From: Planococcus citri
Lineage: Eukaryota > Arthropoda > Insecta > Hemiptera > Pseudococcidae
Assembly (NCBI RefSeq): GCF_950023065.1
Contig: NC_088678.1
Coordinates: forward strand, 13,444,580 to 13,508,579
Reading direction: 5' to 3'
DNA length: 64,000 bases
Numbering within the stretch: the stretch's first letter is position 1; each line of letters opens with the position of its first letter. A program made the translations under genes and the position numbers. This document shows, piece after piece, positions 1-11,929 of this stretch. The notes under the pieces are model-generated. The model made no database searches. It saw only the letters and a list, made by a program, of their open reading frames with translations, and was not told the DNA's origin.

Positions 1-39
1 ACCCCCAGATTTTAGAAGAACTCTCATAACAAACAAATT

Positions 40-1150
40 CATCTCAAATGCATCTACCAACCCATCCCACCCACTCCAAAACTCAATTAACCCACCCAAC
101 CCCCAACATTTTGATCATATAGAAGGACCCATTTTTAATTTCATCACAATGATGAATGATCTTCAAATTAATCCTAAAACACTCATCCAAAAACCAATAT
201 TATATCCCACTTGCCTCCCCATGCCTCCTCAAGTCAATACACAACTTATTAACTACCCAAAAAATAGCCACTCTCCACTAGTAATAAAACAAAACTATTT
301 TGAACTCTTATCAGAATACAAAAAATTCAATCTCTGCTTTACAGATGGATCAAAAATACCAACACTTCATTCAGGGTATGCCTACTCCATTAATGATAAA
401 ATTTCACATTTTAAAATCCATAACTGCTCTTCAACCTACACTGCCGAACTCGCAGCTATTTTCCACTGCCTCTGTGATATATTCACTTATGAATCAGAAA
501 ATGAGTCTATTTCTTAATTCACAGTGATTCCCTCAGCTCACTAACTGTTATCCAAAATTTATTTTCTGACCACCCCCTAATTCAAAATATTCATAAAACT
601 TTATTTGATTTACAAAATTCAAACTACACCATCCAGTTTATGTATATACCCAGCCATGTTGGAACCACAGGAAATGAAATTCTAGATAAAAATGCAAAAT
701 CTGCCACTACTCTTTCTCCTCTCACATTTATCACAGCTGACGACCTTAAATATATCTTCACCCAAAACACACCTAAGAAATGGCAAAACTTTTAGTCCCT
801 CCAAACATCAAACAAGCTCTTTCACCACAAAAAAACTACTCAGCCTTGGAAAAGCCTATCTCAACTGAATAGACCTGAAGAAATCATTATAACCAGATTG
901 AGAATTGGCCACACAAAAATCACCCACAATTACCTCTATGAAAAGGCCCCAAAACCCACATTCCAGTTCTGCCTGTCAGAAATTCTACCTATCTGTCCAA
1001 CACTACTTACTATTTCACTGTCCCTCCTTACATCAGCACAGACTGTCCCTACAAATAGATGAAAGATCCCTATTCATTCCAGACGACCTTTTCGAAATTA
1101 AAAAATTCTTAGACCTAATTAAAAAACTTGACCTTACCAACTCGATTTAA
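40..1150 (+). mobile_element. Decayed LINE tail (copy A): RNase H domain and zinc-knuckle 3' end
   Basis: This is the 3' part of a non-LTR retrotransposon polyprotein, broken by frameshifts and stops. The first readable part (149-515) has the RNase H signatures CFTDGSK and TAELAAIFHC. The frame shifts near 517 and continues with IHSDSLSSL and a YIPSHVGTTGNE motif, which are typical RNase H blocks. A stop falls at 793-795. It continues to a terminal block RPEEIIITRLRIGHTKITHN, then a frameshift and a degraded cysteine/histidine knuckle (HYLLFHCP) ending at 1150. A second copy of the same family lies at 4140-8528 and aligns along the whole tail. The LINE has RNase H, so it is not Jockey proper; an I/LOA/R1-like clade is likely. 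It is not functional. Confidence 0.85.
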
Positions 1151-1199
1151 ATCTCACACGACGGGTGTAATATGTAATCTAGTAAATTACTAACACCCC

Positions 1200-3715
1200 C
1201 CTCCCAAAAAAAGATTTTTTTATTGAAATTTCCAAATCTGCTGAAAGGATTTCATTTCCCTTCACTTAAAAAAAAAACTTCAGGCAGAAGATGATGATAA
1301 AATTCACCTAGAAGAGGCAGGGACGAAGCTTTTGAAGAAAAATGTTATAATTTAGACGAGTAAATTAATTTTTACGAAATCAAGTGAATCATGATATGTA
1401 CATGAATGTTCAAATCTATTCAAGGACTTGTACACCTAAAACGTTGACCAACGAAATCTAGAAATTGTTAGTTTTCGTTAAGGCTAAAATTGGCAACAAA
1501 TAATCAAATCGTTCGTAGACTAGCTAACAAAATTGATAACATAATTACCAATTTCAAAACTAATAATAAGTAGTCTAATTATCAGCAATAATACCCACCT
1601 ATCTATGATATTGGACACAACTCTGTTTGAATTTTTACACAACATCGCAACGTCCAAATAAACCTAATTAAATAGGTAACTTCCTGCCACGAAATTCGAA
1701 AAAATTCTCATCATTCGATCATATTTCCCAATCAACGTCCTAATCCTGCAACAAAATAGAACAAAACACAATCAATATTTTATATTCCTTTCACAAAGCG
1801 ATCATTTCTGCGTTAAATTAAAAACAAAAACCATCTCTGGCAGATCTTATCATTCGAATGTTTGCTTTAAATCAAAGTAACTTACGCCGAAGATTTAGTA
1901 CCATTTTTCGAATCATTATCTCTACAAACTCTCTAATTGATACCCTTGTTTTTTGAATAGACGGATGAATTCGGTATAGACCTTGTTAACGTAACGAGTT
2001 ATCAAGTAAGGCCGCGCGAATAAAAAGGGTGCTCGATGGGGTGAAGTGGTGTTTTGTAAACAAAGTACTGCGGGTTAAATGACTGCCTATTGCCGTTGTT
2101 TGATACACACAATAAACTGTTGGCAATATTTAATACGGCTTTTCTCTATTAAAGACCTAATTCCGTACCGAATGTTGCATTTGGCGCACGTTAAGTTAAG
2201 AGCTTCTAGTCCTTAAGTAGGTACCCCAGGTAACACGAGTATAAGTACTCGTACTTCGATATTTACTTTATCGTACGGTGTATCCTTCTCGTTCAACGAT
2301 GTATGTATTTAACGACGATAATTATACTCAACGCGTTGCTCACTTCACGAGCTACAATACTAACCTTATCGATATTTTCTCTTTTTCGATCGGTGAATAT
2401 TTTTCAACAAAGAACAGGTATGTAGGTAGGTGCCTTATTCGATGAAACTGAATAATTTTTTTTAAATCGCTGCTCTTCTCTTTCGTATCCAAATGTTATT
2501 TTCCATCTAAACAAACAGAAAACAAAATAGGTAATTTATATCCATTTCGAAAAATCAAACATTACAGAAATATTTCAACAAAACGCTCAAAAATTATCAT
2601 AATCCAAGCAACCAAGTCACCCTTTACCACCCTCTACTTTGGTCGAATGGTCACAAACAATAAATCAAAGGTCACTCGTTATAAAGAAAAAATCACCAGC
2701 AGATAAGAAAAAAATAAATAGCTTTCGTTATCCATCTCTATACAACCCTACACAAAAAATCGAAAGGGTTTGGTGACAAGCATGATACACTTTTAAAAAA
2801 ATCCTTTTGAAAAACGAAACGTGAAACGAAACGAGAACAGTGAAAAAAGAAACTACACCGTTTTTTACTCGTGCTTTGTATACGTTGAAATTTTTCGAAC
2901 TCGACTTAGAAGTAAGAGACTATACAGAGATATACAGAGAGAAAACAGAACACTTACAAAAGGACAAAATATCTAAGGAACACTTACAAAAGGGTAAAAT
3001 ACCAAGCCAAATTACATCAACATTGTAAACAAATTATAATAATATTCCGCGGTTACGATCAAAAGTAATATCGAAAACAATGGAGAAAGTGCAGATAAGG
3101 ATTAAGAAAAGAGTTTTGCACCCGCTCGCCGCTCACACTCCACAAGGGGAAGAAATCTTTACAAAATAAGCTTTCGAATGGAAACCCGACGATTCTCAAC
3201 ATCAAGTTGAAGACGTAGTACTTTGTTTCAACAACAGCCACGTTTTCTTTAACAATAGTTCTAACATTGTATAATAATAAGTAACCTCAAAGAACTTCAC
3301 AAGGGTGAACTTTTCGATGAACATACCACGATAACAATAGCTCAACGTTTAAGGTCTTTAAATGTGGCTTATCATTTTAATTTTCTCTTTACGTATAGTC
3401 GTCGCATCGTCGTCGTCGCTGTTCCTAATTATATTTCTTATGCGGTTTTGTTATATCGCGAATTAAGATGGTAACATGATTTCTTTTTTTATAACTTTAC
3501 AATAAAATTCGATGCATCCAGCCATGTGTAAATTTTTCAGTGTTAGAAACACAGGTGAATAAGAATAATGAGGCTGGATGAGTTTTAAATAGGTACCTAG
3601 CCAAATTATGTCTTCATTTTGTCTTCGTTACCTGTAAATATTGCCACGATTCAAACAATTTCATAGCTGGAAGCAATCCGATCATTCAAAATTATCGAGA
3701 ATTTGTTTTCATATT
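1200..3715. other. Non-coding spacer
   Basis: No exon or repeat boundary could be supported here. The stretch is AT-rich, with scattered TAGGTAC words. A CGTCGTCGTCG microsatellite lies near 3400. The word GGCCGCG-GAATAAAA-GGGT near 2011-2031 recurs almost unchanged near 19090. The short open frames in it (for example 2840-3028 +) have no recognisable domain. Confidence 0.5.
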
Positions 3716-3719
3716 ACCA

Positions 3720-4135
3720 GGGCTCGCACTCAATTTTTTCTAAAAAAAAATTACATTTTTGGTCACCAAACAAAATTTTAAAAAGTTACACGACGTGCGC
3801 AGGACATTGTAATGTAGAAAAAAATAGGTAATGAAATGATAAAAAATGAAAAAAGAGACGTTATTTTGGCAATTTTAGCAAAAGAAAGACAAGAGATTTT
3901 TCTGGTAATTTTTGGCAAAAAGTAAGTATAACTTTAAAACAATTTTTGGAAAAAATGAGACTTTTGGAATTTTTTAATAAAGAAACCACAATTTAATTTT
4001 TCAGGGATTTTTGGTTATTTTTGATATTTTTAGGAAAAAAAGCAAGATTCTTTAAAGCGATACAATTCATGTTGAAAAAGTGAGCATTTTTTGCAACTTT
4101 CTTGGTAAATACTTAAGTGATTATGGCCCAAAAGC
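3720..4135. repeat. Degenerate T/A-rich tandem repeat tract
   Basis: The tract consists of loosely periodic units built from words such as TTTTTGGCAATTTT and AAAAAGCGAGACTT. The same style of sequence is seen at 8590-8930, 11930-13540, 29195-29610 and 43560-44800, so this is a dispersed degenerate family rather than a unique region. Confidence 0.5.
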
Positions 4136-4622
4136 GAGACTTCTTCTCCTGATTGATAGCATTCATAGCATTATCCCTCGCCCAATGTCTCTATCTAAGA
4201 TTATTTTCAGATGATATGAACATCTTCCTATGTTTCAAAGAGTTACAAATAGCACAGCTCTTTATCCAAGAAACCCATAATAAAACTCAAGAATGAGCAG
4301 ATTCAAATGGTCTCTCATTCTCACAGTCTAAAACCCATTACATTCTTTTTTCTAGAAAGAACAAAATTGAACTTCCTTCATTAACCCTGAAAACTAAAAA
4401 ACTTGAATTCAAATCAAATACAAAATTCCTTGGATTGATTTTTGACTGTAAGCTCAAGTGGACACCTCACTTTTTATTTTATCAATTAAACAGAACTGAA
4501 TGAAAACCCTAAATCTATTGAAAGTTATTAGAAATCCAAAATATAACCCCTTCAAGATCCCTTTTACTTCAGTTATATAGATCTCTAATTAGAAGCAAAA
4601 TAGAATATGGCTGTCCAGACTA

Positions 4623-4979
4623 TGCAGGGTGCCCAGAAATATCGAGTACCCCTAAAAAAGTTTTCTACTAAAATATTTTAGTTGGTCACAGTGAATGATA
4701 ATAATGATAGCAAATGATTGGTTGTTAGACTGGAGAGATAACATTCCACCAATCATATGCATCTACATACAGGGTGCCCAGAAATATTGAGTACCCCTAA
4801 AAAAGTTATCTACTAAATAATTTGGTTGGTCACAGTGAATGATAATAATGATAGCACCTGATTGGTTGTTGGACTGGAGAGATAACATTCCACCAATCAT
4901 ATGCATCTATTTCACGTTGCCAACCTATATTTTTAATGAAAAACTTTCTTTGGGGTACTCGATATTTCTGGGCACACTG
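4623..4979. mobile_element. TIR element with TA target duplication and internal duplication
   Basis: The ends are inverted repeats (GCAGGGTGCCCAGAAATAT at the left, its complement at the right, ending CTGGGCACACTG). TA flanks both sides (4621-4622 and 4980-4981), as for Tc1/mariner-type elements. The left end is repeated internally: a unit of about 145 bp starts at 4625 and again at 4770. There is no transposase, so it is non-autonomous. It sits inside the reverse transcriptase region of LINE copy B. Confidence 0.82.
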
Positions 4980-5271
4980 TATCAGTGCATCAGATAAAAA
5001 CCTATGAATCCTTAAAGTAATACAAAATGCTACCTTATGCCAATGTATTGGAGCATTACCATCCTCTCCTGTAAACAGCATCTACTGTGAAGCAAGTGAA
5101 CCCCTCCAAACTTCAGGAATTTCTATATATGTACCTAACTAATAAATTCATTCTATCAGCAACAACAAATCCAACAAACCCAGTCAGAACTTAAATCAAA
5201 AAACAACTTGAAAATATTTCAAACCATTCTGATAATCACTCCTGTATTCTCCAAAATTCTTTAAGAAATTA

Positions 5272-5910
5272 CAGTAAAAGCTGGTTATTATAACGTTCTT
5301 CAAGGGACCAAAAAAAAGTGTGTTATAAGCCGAAACCAGAAACACGCTATAAGCAAAAGTCTCGTTTTAACGCTGATAAACGCAATATCATGAAGACGTG
5401 AACTCTTGTTTTAAAACAAAAAAAGTGTAATGAAAGAAAGTTTAAATGTAAATTTTATTTTGGATTTTGAACTACCAGCTGTATTATGTACTTATTTAGA
5501 AGTAAAAAAATCTGAAAGGGAACTATTAAAGTTTAATGTCAAAAAATCTTACTTTTTTTGGCCAAAATTGAAAATAATTTTACTTGTTTACATGAACTGA
5601 AACTGTTGAAAGTTGAAATCAGATTTTTTGCCAAAATTTTGTCAAAAAAGTTTTTTAAAATTTTTAAAAAAATCAAAACTGAAAAAAAACTAGTTGTTGA
5701 GGCCAACGTTTTCTGAAAATTTTACTTTTTTGTAAAAAAGTGGTTTTTTGTTGTCAAAATTACTAAAAAAATGTGATTTTTCCTTAATGTTAGAATGTTG
5801 AAACGCAATTTATAATCGCTCTAGAGCGTTTTATCGCAACAATTTTACATTGGTTTAAATGAGGTTGTCTAGGGACCAGAGGAAATCAGCGTTATAACGA
5901 GCTTTTACTG
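5272..5910. mobile_element. TIR element, TA target duplication (pogo/Tigger-like ends)
   Basis: The left end CAGTAAAAGCTGGTTATTATA and the right end, which reads CAGTAAAAGCTCGTTATAAC on the other strand, form terminal inverted repeats of about 25 bp. TA is duplicated at 5270-5271 and 5911-5912. No transposase is readable. Removing the element plus one TA restores the LINE reading frame across the site. The interior is T-rich with repeated words. Confidence 0.85.
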
Positions 5911-5945
5911 TACCATGTAAACCTATTAGACCTCACTTCCCAATA

Positions 5946-6438
5946 CAGTGGGTTCCGCTTAATGTGGGCGCGTTGGTCCAAGGCATGTTCAACTCTATTA
6001 AGCGAAAAACTCTAATAACCAATGCAGAAAAAAACTACAAAATTCCAAATTTAATTGAAATTTCATCACTTTTCGATGTTTTTTAAAGGTGATTTCAATA
6101 CTGTTTGTGTTTTTTAGTTACAATTAATCTTTTAATACACTTTGAACACATTTTTTTACAATTTTTATAAAGTTTTACAAAAATTTAATCATCTCTTGCT
6201 AATTTTCACCAATTTCAACATTTTTTCATCCCATTTTTGTTAAATTTTGCTGAAATTCGTGATTTTCTCCAACTTTTAGAGATTAGTCCACTCTATTAAC
6301 CGAGTGCAATGCTCATTTTCACTATTATAAGCGATAAAACTTGCATTTAAAAAGATGCAAACATTCTGTTCCAACCCATTTCAACTCTATTAAGCGAATT
6401 TCTCTATTAACTGATAACACATTAAGCGGAACTCACTG
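5946..6438. mobile_element. TIR element, TA target duplication
   Basis: Both ends read CAGTG-G/A-GTTCCGCTTAATGTG inward, giving TIRs of about 22 bp. TA lies on both sides (5944-5945 and 6439-6440). The subterminal word CTCTATTAAGCGAA occurs in both orientations. No coding capacity is seen. Removal with one TA rejoins the host LINE codons in frame. It lies only 35 bp after the previous element. Confidence 0.85.
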
Positions 6439-6842
6439 TACAATAAATTTCCTCCCTGGGAATTAATTTTACCAGAATTCAATCTACCCATATCCCAATA
6501 CCAAAAAAATGAGTATCCATGTGGTTCCATCAAAGAAAAATATACAGAGATCATAAGTAGAATATCATGAATTCATTTTATGCTTCACAGATGGTTCTAA
6601 AAATGAGTTTGAATATGTGACCATCAGCGATAAAACCAACCATCCGTTGCAAAAATCAAAAAATGTTTTTTCACCTATTTTTGGCCCCTAAATGGTTTTA
6701 GGGGACAAAAATTATGCAAACAATTTTTCAATTTTTTGCGACTGATTGTCAATTTTATTGCAGATGGCCACATATGCGGCTATGCTTTTTCTATTGATGG
6801 TAGAATTACCAACTTCACGGCTCATAAATATTGTCATCTTAA

Positions 6843-7357
6843 TACGCAAAGTGGCTAACTCTAAGTTTTTACCAAAATGAGTTGTGAGTGTCATCTGATT
6901 TTTCTTCACTTAATTCATAAGTTGAAATCTTAAAAACACACTCCTGCAGGCCCATTCCTCCATTATCTGTGGTTGAAGTGGGGAAAATTATCTAACTCCG
7001 CCAAAGGATAACACACTGTGTATTTAACTACGTGAAACTGTTTCATTTTTATGTTACATGAAAATGAGTTATGAACACCATCTGAAAGGTGAACAGTTGA
7101 ACACTTTGTAAATAACTTCCGACATTGAAAATTACCTCAGGTGAATTCATTGGTGTAGTATCCGCGTTTGAAGTTGGAAAAAATATCTAACTCCACTCAA
7201 AGTGGCTTAAAATGTGTCAAGTGAAAGAAATTTTTAGCAGAATTTTTTTTTTACTTTAATAAGTAACCTTAACTATGTAACATCCATCAAGAGTTGATAA
7301 CGCTGTTTTTCGCATTTCCTGAACAATTTACAAAAATGGAGTTGGCCATTTAGCGTA
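6843..7357. mobile_element. TIR element flanked by TTAA
   Basis: The left TACGCAAAGTGGCTAACTC and right GAGTTGGCCATTTAGCGTA are inverted repeats. TTAA is present on both sides (6839-6842 and 7358-7361), as for TTAA-specific elements, although the TIR does not look like a typical piggyBac end. The flanking sequence is RNase H of LINE copy B on both sides. Non-autonomous. Confidence 0.72.
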
Positions 7358-7861
7358 TTAAGACAACAATACTCTTCAATTTTCAATTTAGAAGAACTTG
7401 CTGCCATACTCCACTGCCAACAAAAGATCTCTACTTCCAAAAGCCCTAACAAAAAATTCCTGATTCAATCAGACTCGCTCTCTGCTCTTTTATCAATTCA
7501 AAACAAATTTTCAGAACATCAACTTGTTCATAAGATCCATCAAATCATCTATAAACTTCAGACTACTGATAAAATTATTAAATTTATGTCTCTCCCAAGT
7601 CTGTAGGTATCGAAGAAAATCAGGCAGTACATGAGTCAGCTAAAACAGCTGTTACCCCCTCTAAAATTTTCTCTGTAACCCATGATGATGTTTGTTATAT
7701 AAATATCCTAAAAAATCATCCAAAACTCCAACTGGCAAAACCTATGGAACTCAAAAACAAATCACAAACTACTTATTTACCCAAAAAAAATCAATCCTTC
7801 CTTGGAAACACCTTCATCACCTAAATTGATCAGAAGAAATTATAATCACCTGCCTCAGAAT

Positions 7862-8280
7862 CAGGGTTTGAAACTGTTTAAAAATTGATTTTTGGTTTTT
7901 GGTTTCAGTTCAGTTTTCACCTTTTGATAATTGGTTTTTGGTTTACAGTTTTTTGGTACTTTTATTTGGTTTTGAGTTTTTGGTTTCAGTTTTCAGGTTT
8001 TTTTTTCTGCCAATTATCGCATTATGCCACCTAATTCTAGGTAGTATTAGTATTATTAATTATTGTATTTATTTCTACTAGTCAATTAATGCATAAAAGT
8101 CAAAACATTACACATATTTTGATGATTTAAATTTTAAATTTTTTATATTTGGTTTTTGGTTAGATAATTGGTTTTGATCAAATATTTTTTATTTTTGGTT
8201 TTGAGTTTTGCACAAAACAGATTTATATTTGGTTTTTCCTTCATTTTTGGTTTTTGGATTTTTAACAGTTTCAACCTCTG
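7862..8280. mobile_element. hAT-like non-autonomous element with perfect 8-bp target duplication
   Basis: The target duplication CTCAGAAT occurs at 7854-7861 and 8281-8288. The left end is CAGGGTTTGAAACTGTT and the right end reads CAGAGGTTGAAACTGTT on the other strand. CAGRG ends and an 8-bp duplication fit the hAT superfamily. The interior is a strand-biased run of TTTTGGTTTTTGG words with no transposase. Excision rejoins CLRI to GHTK of the LINE. Confidence 0.9.
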
Positions 8281-8589
8281 CTCAGAATTGGTCACACCAA
8301 ATTTTAACCCATAACCATTTGTACACCAAAGCACCTAAACCCACCTGTCAATACTGTAACTCTGAAATAATCTCCACTCAACACCTTTTATTTTATTGCC
8401 CCTACCTCAAAACAAAACGCCAATCCTTAAACATTTCGGATCTTGGCCCTACAATTCGTGACAACATTGAACAGATGGAAAACATTCTTAAATTCATCAA
8501 AGAAATAAATCTTTCGAATCAAATCTAACTAACCCCTCGAAACTGGGCGTAAAAATCCTGGCAATTATACACGCTCAGTATAAAAAAAT

Positions 8590-8885
8590 ACATAGGTAGG
8601 TATATTAAAAAAAAAACATTTTTCTGGCAATTTTCGAAAAAAATTTAGACTTTTGGGATTTTTTGCAAAAGAACGATCATTTAATATTTTCGTAAATCAT
8701 TCATTTGTTCATAATTATATTATCAACATTTTTTTTCTTCCAAAATTGGGCCAAGGTTTGGAAAAGTAGTTTTTTTTTTTTTTGGGGGGGGGGGGGGTTA
8801 AAATGCTTCAACATTATTTTTCGAAATCTGCCTAAAAGTACACATGTAGGTAGTTTTTTTCATAATTTGCAAACTTCGTTCCCTG

Positions 8886-8918
<33 letters not shown>

Positions 8919-8930
8919 AAAAAACGTGAA
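8590..8930. repeat. Low-complexity tract with poly-G and poly-A runs
   Basis: The tract holds degenerate T-rich words, then T and G homopolymers near 8770-8797 and an A run of about 28 near 8887-8915. The 74-residue open frame across it is a low-complexity artefact. Confidence 0.6.
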
Positions 8931-10330
8931 AAACCTCCAACCTTAAAAACCTAAACGAAATTCACGCCTCGCAAAACGATAATCACTCTTCATTTCCAAA
9001 GCATGCCTTTTAAGAAAAATAAAACGATAGAAATTTTCCAACGTAGTATAAAATTTAATCGCGACCACAAAATGAAATGAAATTCTTGAAATACTGAGCA
9101 ATTTCGAAAAGACTCACGGTTTCAAGTGAAAATCGATAAGAGTCGGGGAATCAGTATAGAATAAATTTTCTTTTATTGAATGAAGGGTTATTGGCGCAAA
9201 TATGGGGTGACGATGATAGGCTACAGTAGTTCAGTGTATATTATCCAAACGACGGCGAAAAAGAGAGAAAGAAAGTGTGAAAAGTGAGAAGGAACGAGTG
9301 ACAGAGTCATTTGCAGAACACCACAATAGACACTAAACGATATTTGTGGAATGTTAGCAATAATAGCGACAGGAATGTCTAAAAGCTGCAATATACTGTA
9401 TTTTATAAATGACGGTTCTTAGATGGAGAACATAACATGCCTCATATAAAGTCATTTCAAGGTACAGACTGCTCAGAAAGTAAACGAGAGAGAGAGAAAG
9501 AAAGAAACCATAATATGTGCTTCGATATACTGAACCGATTACGATATATTTCTCATATCGACCTAATACCTTTTTCCCCAAGTTCAAAACCTCGAAATAA
9601 AATTGTACCAAATTTAAAAATTTTGGAATATTGTCGCCTTTTACTGAGCCTTATTTTTATGATACAAGAGGACGAAGAAAAAACTCAATTTCAACGATAT
9701 TTTATTTCCGAAACGTCTTATATATATTTATTAAATTTTCCATTCATCTCGTAAACTTTCTTCCAACGTTTATGTAACGTGAGATGGAAAAATAAGTATT
9801 GGCAAATGCGTCGCCATTTCATGTGAAATTTTTATTAACGCCATTCTAAAACGAACGTTCTATTTATTCACGAAGAATATAAATGTTTAGACAGAGCGGA
9901 ATAGGAACGTTGAAAATGTTTATTGAAATGTTTATTCGTATAATATTAAATGTTGGAAACAACGTAGGCGTCTTAGCGTGAAAATTCACTGCTGTAATAA
10001 AACCTTGGGGCGAAATTTATTTCTTAGATTTTCTTTGCTTTGACAATATGAAAATTCAAAGGCAATTCGTATAATTTAAACGGTATACTCGACAAGGCAT
10101 TTTGAAACGAGCTTCGGACTTTGGAACGATGTTGAAATAAATTAACTCGACGTTTGATTCATTGGGTGAAAAATCAACGATGAAAATTTTGGTGAAATGT
10201 CGAGCTTTCAAAAAATTACACAACCATTTATTCTCCTATTTGAAGTATCAACCTGTTTCTGATATCTAATAATATTCCTTACCTATAAGTACGTGTTGAA
10301 AATTTATTCCAATAATTGAACAAATTTCAG
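8930..10330. other. Spacer or intron upstream of the dmrt exons
   Basis: No DM-domain (Cys/His-rich) exon is visible. The stretch ends with a usable acceptor (AATTTCAG at 10323-10330). It is most simply read as the 3' part of a long intron of the dmrt gene. Confidence 0.45.
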
Positions 10331-11274
10331 GTAGCAAACGACCAAGAATTTCGGAAAAAGAAATTCTCGAATGTGACGAGCCATCTAGTCTAGACAAAAG
10401 ACGAAGATCAAAAAGTAGATCACCTAGTTTAACGCCTACATCAGAAATTCCAACATCACCTTCACCTCCTGTAAACGTAGGCTCGTTTTCGGTCGACGAT
10501 CCTAGAGGAATATCTCATACAGAGGTAAATTAAACGTCCCAAAATCCCCATAACTAATAATTGGGTCACTCACATTCAACATTTGATTCGATTTTACAGG
10601 ATGACAGCACAGATAGTGATGTAGCTCCGGAAAACCTATCGTTGAAGAAAAACTGTTCCTTGCCATCGGAAAACAATACGCCAATTTCTGCCGATTTAGA
10701 TCAAATGTCATTCTCAGCGTTCTTCAATTCGCAACAAATAACAGCGCAACAATACCAGCAAAAGTCACCAGTCGACGTACTACGTAGGGTATTTCCTTCG
10801 AGGCGAAGAGCTGAAATTGAATTAGCTTTACAGAGGTGTAAAGGCGACGTACTTCAAGCTATAGAAGTAATGGTGAGTTGAACTCTGCAGCTTTTCACAC
10901 ATTCATTAACACGTCTTCGATTCGTAAAATATAACCTCGAATTAACTTTGCAGATGAACTCAGAATCCGAAGAGTCGATCCAAGCAGCATCAGCATTCTC
11001 ACCATTAGCTATAGGATGTTCTCCATTTCATCGAAATTTCAGCCCTCATCATGCAAACAGGCGATTTCTATCAGCACCTTATGCCGGTACAGGTTACTTA
11101 CCAACGGTCATCAGACCTCCATTAGGGTATCCTCAGAATGCCTTGGCCATGCATCACCTTACACCTTCATCGGTGGCCAACGATGTTTATAATAACTCTT
11201 GTATTTCCGATAAACCAGTCACCACTTCACCGGGTTCTGCTTCGAGTTCGGAAAAGACCACGTATTCTGAATGA
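10331..11274 (+). CDS. dmrt99B: DMRT transcription factor, DMA-domain 3' exons (dmrt99B-like), partial
   Basis: Three exons join cleanly: 10331-10524 (entered in phase 2), 10600-10872 and 10954-11274 (TGA). Introns have GTAAAT/TTACAG and GTGAGT/TTGCAG borders. The visible 261 residues hold a KRPRISE basic stretch and a Ser/Pro-rich linker (exon 1). Exon 2 ends with the DMA (CUE-like) motif near residues 119-155, with SPVDVLRRVFPSRRRAEIE and CKGDVLQAIEVM as its core. The last exon has FSPLAIG and a GTGYLPTVIRPP block. DMA domains occur in the DMRT93B/DMRT99B (DMRTA) group, and the C-terminal block suggests DMRT99B. These are DNA-binding nuclear regulators of sexual and neural development. The DM zinc-binding domain must lie 5', probably outside the window. 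DMRT93B is the alternative. Confidence 0.85.
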
Positions 11275-11560
11275 TGCAGCCTACGACGACGATGTGCATA
11301 TCTGTAAATAAATTTATCAAATTAGCAAGCTACTTTTAAATTTTTTAATTTGTTACCTCATCGTGTTTGGTTCTTGCGATCAATTTTGTCCTTTCAGTCT
11401 CTCTATATTTTTTTTTCTCTCTTGTATGTATTAATGTATATTTATCGATGAATTGTTAAACTATGATTTAATTGTGAAGGTTTTAGTTCTCTAGTGTAGA
11501 TAATGGAAAATCGTTTACCTTGTATTTATTTTCAGCAATATGCGAATTAAATTTATACAA
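11275..11560 (+). other. 3' untranslated region of the dmrt gene
   Basis: T-rich sequence follows the TGA. The first AATAAA lies at 11307-11312, only 33 bp after the stop, and further weak signals follow to about 11550. The true cleavage site cannot be chosen from sequence alone. Confidence 0.45.
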
Positions 11561-11929
11561 TTTGCGTCATTTTATTATTCGTGTTTGCTTTTGTGGAAGA
11601 ATCTGTTACAAGTGTTGATTTGAAAATGGTACGATGCGATTGGATGGAGCAGGTTCGTATCGAAATTTCAACATAAAACACTCTTTTCGGAACTAAACAA
11701 TCACAATTTACAAAAAATTTGAATAAATACGTCTTATTTTTATTAAATTTTTCAACAAGATGAAAAATTGAAGCGATCAATAAGATAAAAAAATGAAGAA
11801 GCTGAACCGGTTGGAGAGGTGGGGGAGGGGGATATGACTCTAGACTAGGTTCAACAGCAGATTTGTTTTCAAAATCATTCAACTAATAATGTTACCTACT
11901 TACTGTCAATCAGGGCTTGTTTTTAAGGC

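Larger units (their letters stand above)
4140..8528 (+). mobile_element. Decayed LINE (copy B), broken by five nested DNA transposons
   Basis: This is a 5'-truncated copy of the family at 40-1150. It starts in the reverse transcriptase, with an LFSDDM active-site box near 4197, FLGLIFDCKLKW near 4430 and LYRSLIRSKIEYGC near 4580. RNase H follows (ILCFTDGSK near 6570; CGYAFSIDGRITNF near 6775; NLEELAAILHC near 7390; IQSDSLSALL near 7465). The copy ends with EEIIITCLRIGHTK and a C-x2-C...H...C knuckle (PTCQYC...HLLFYCP), stopping at 8526-8528. LINE pieces are 4140-4622, 4980-5271, 5911-5945, 6439-6842, 7358-7861 and 8281-8528. Deleting the elements at 5272-5910 and 5946-6438 with one TA each leaves a continuous reading frame, which confirms the boundaries. 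Stops and indels elsewhere make it dead. A stretch near 6640-6765 does not align and may be a further insertion. Confidence 0.88.

Noticed and set aside
4830..5081. 83-residue open frame, minus strand
   Set aside because: Spans the end of a miniature element and the LINE it sits in; a composite artefact.
9437..9754. 105-residue open frame upstream of dmrt as a possible DM exon
   Set aside because: It lacks the Cys/His pattern of a DM domain and has a stop before any usable donor.
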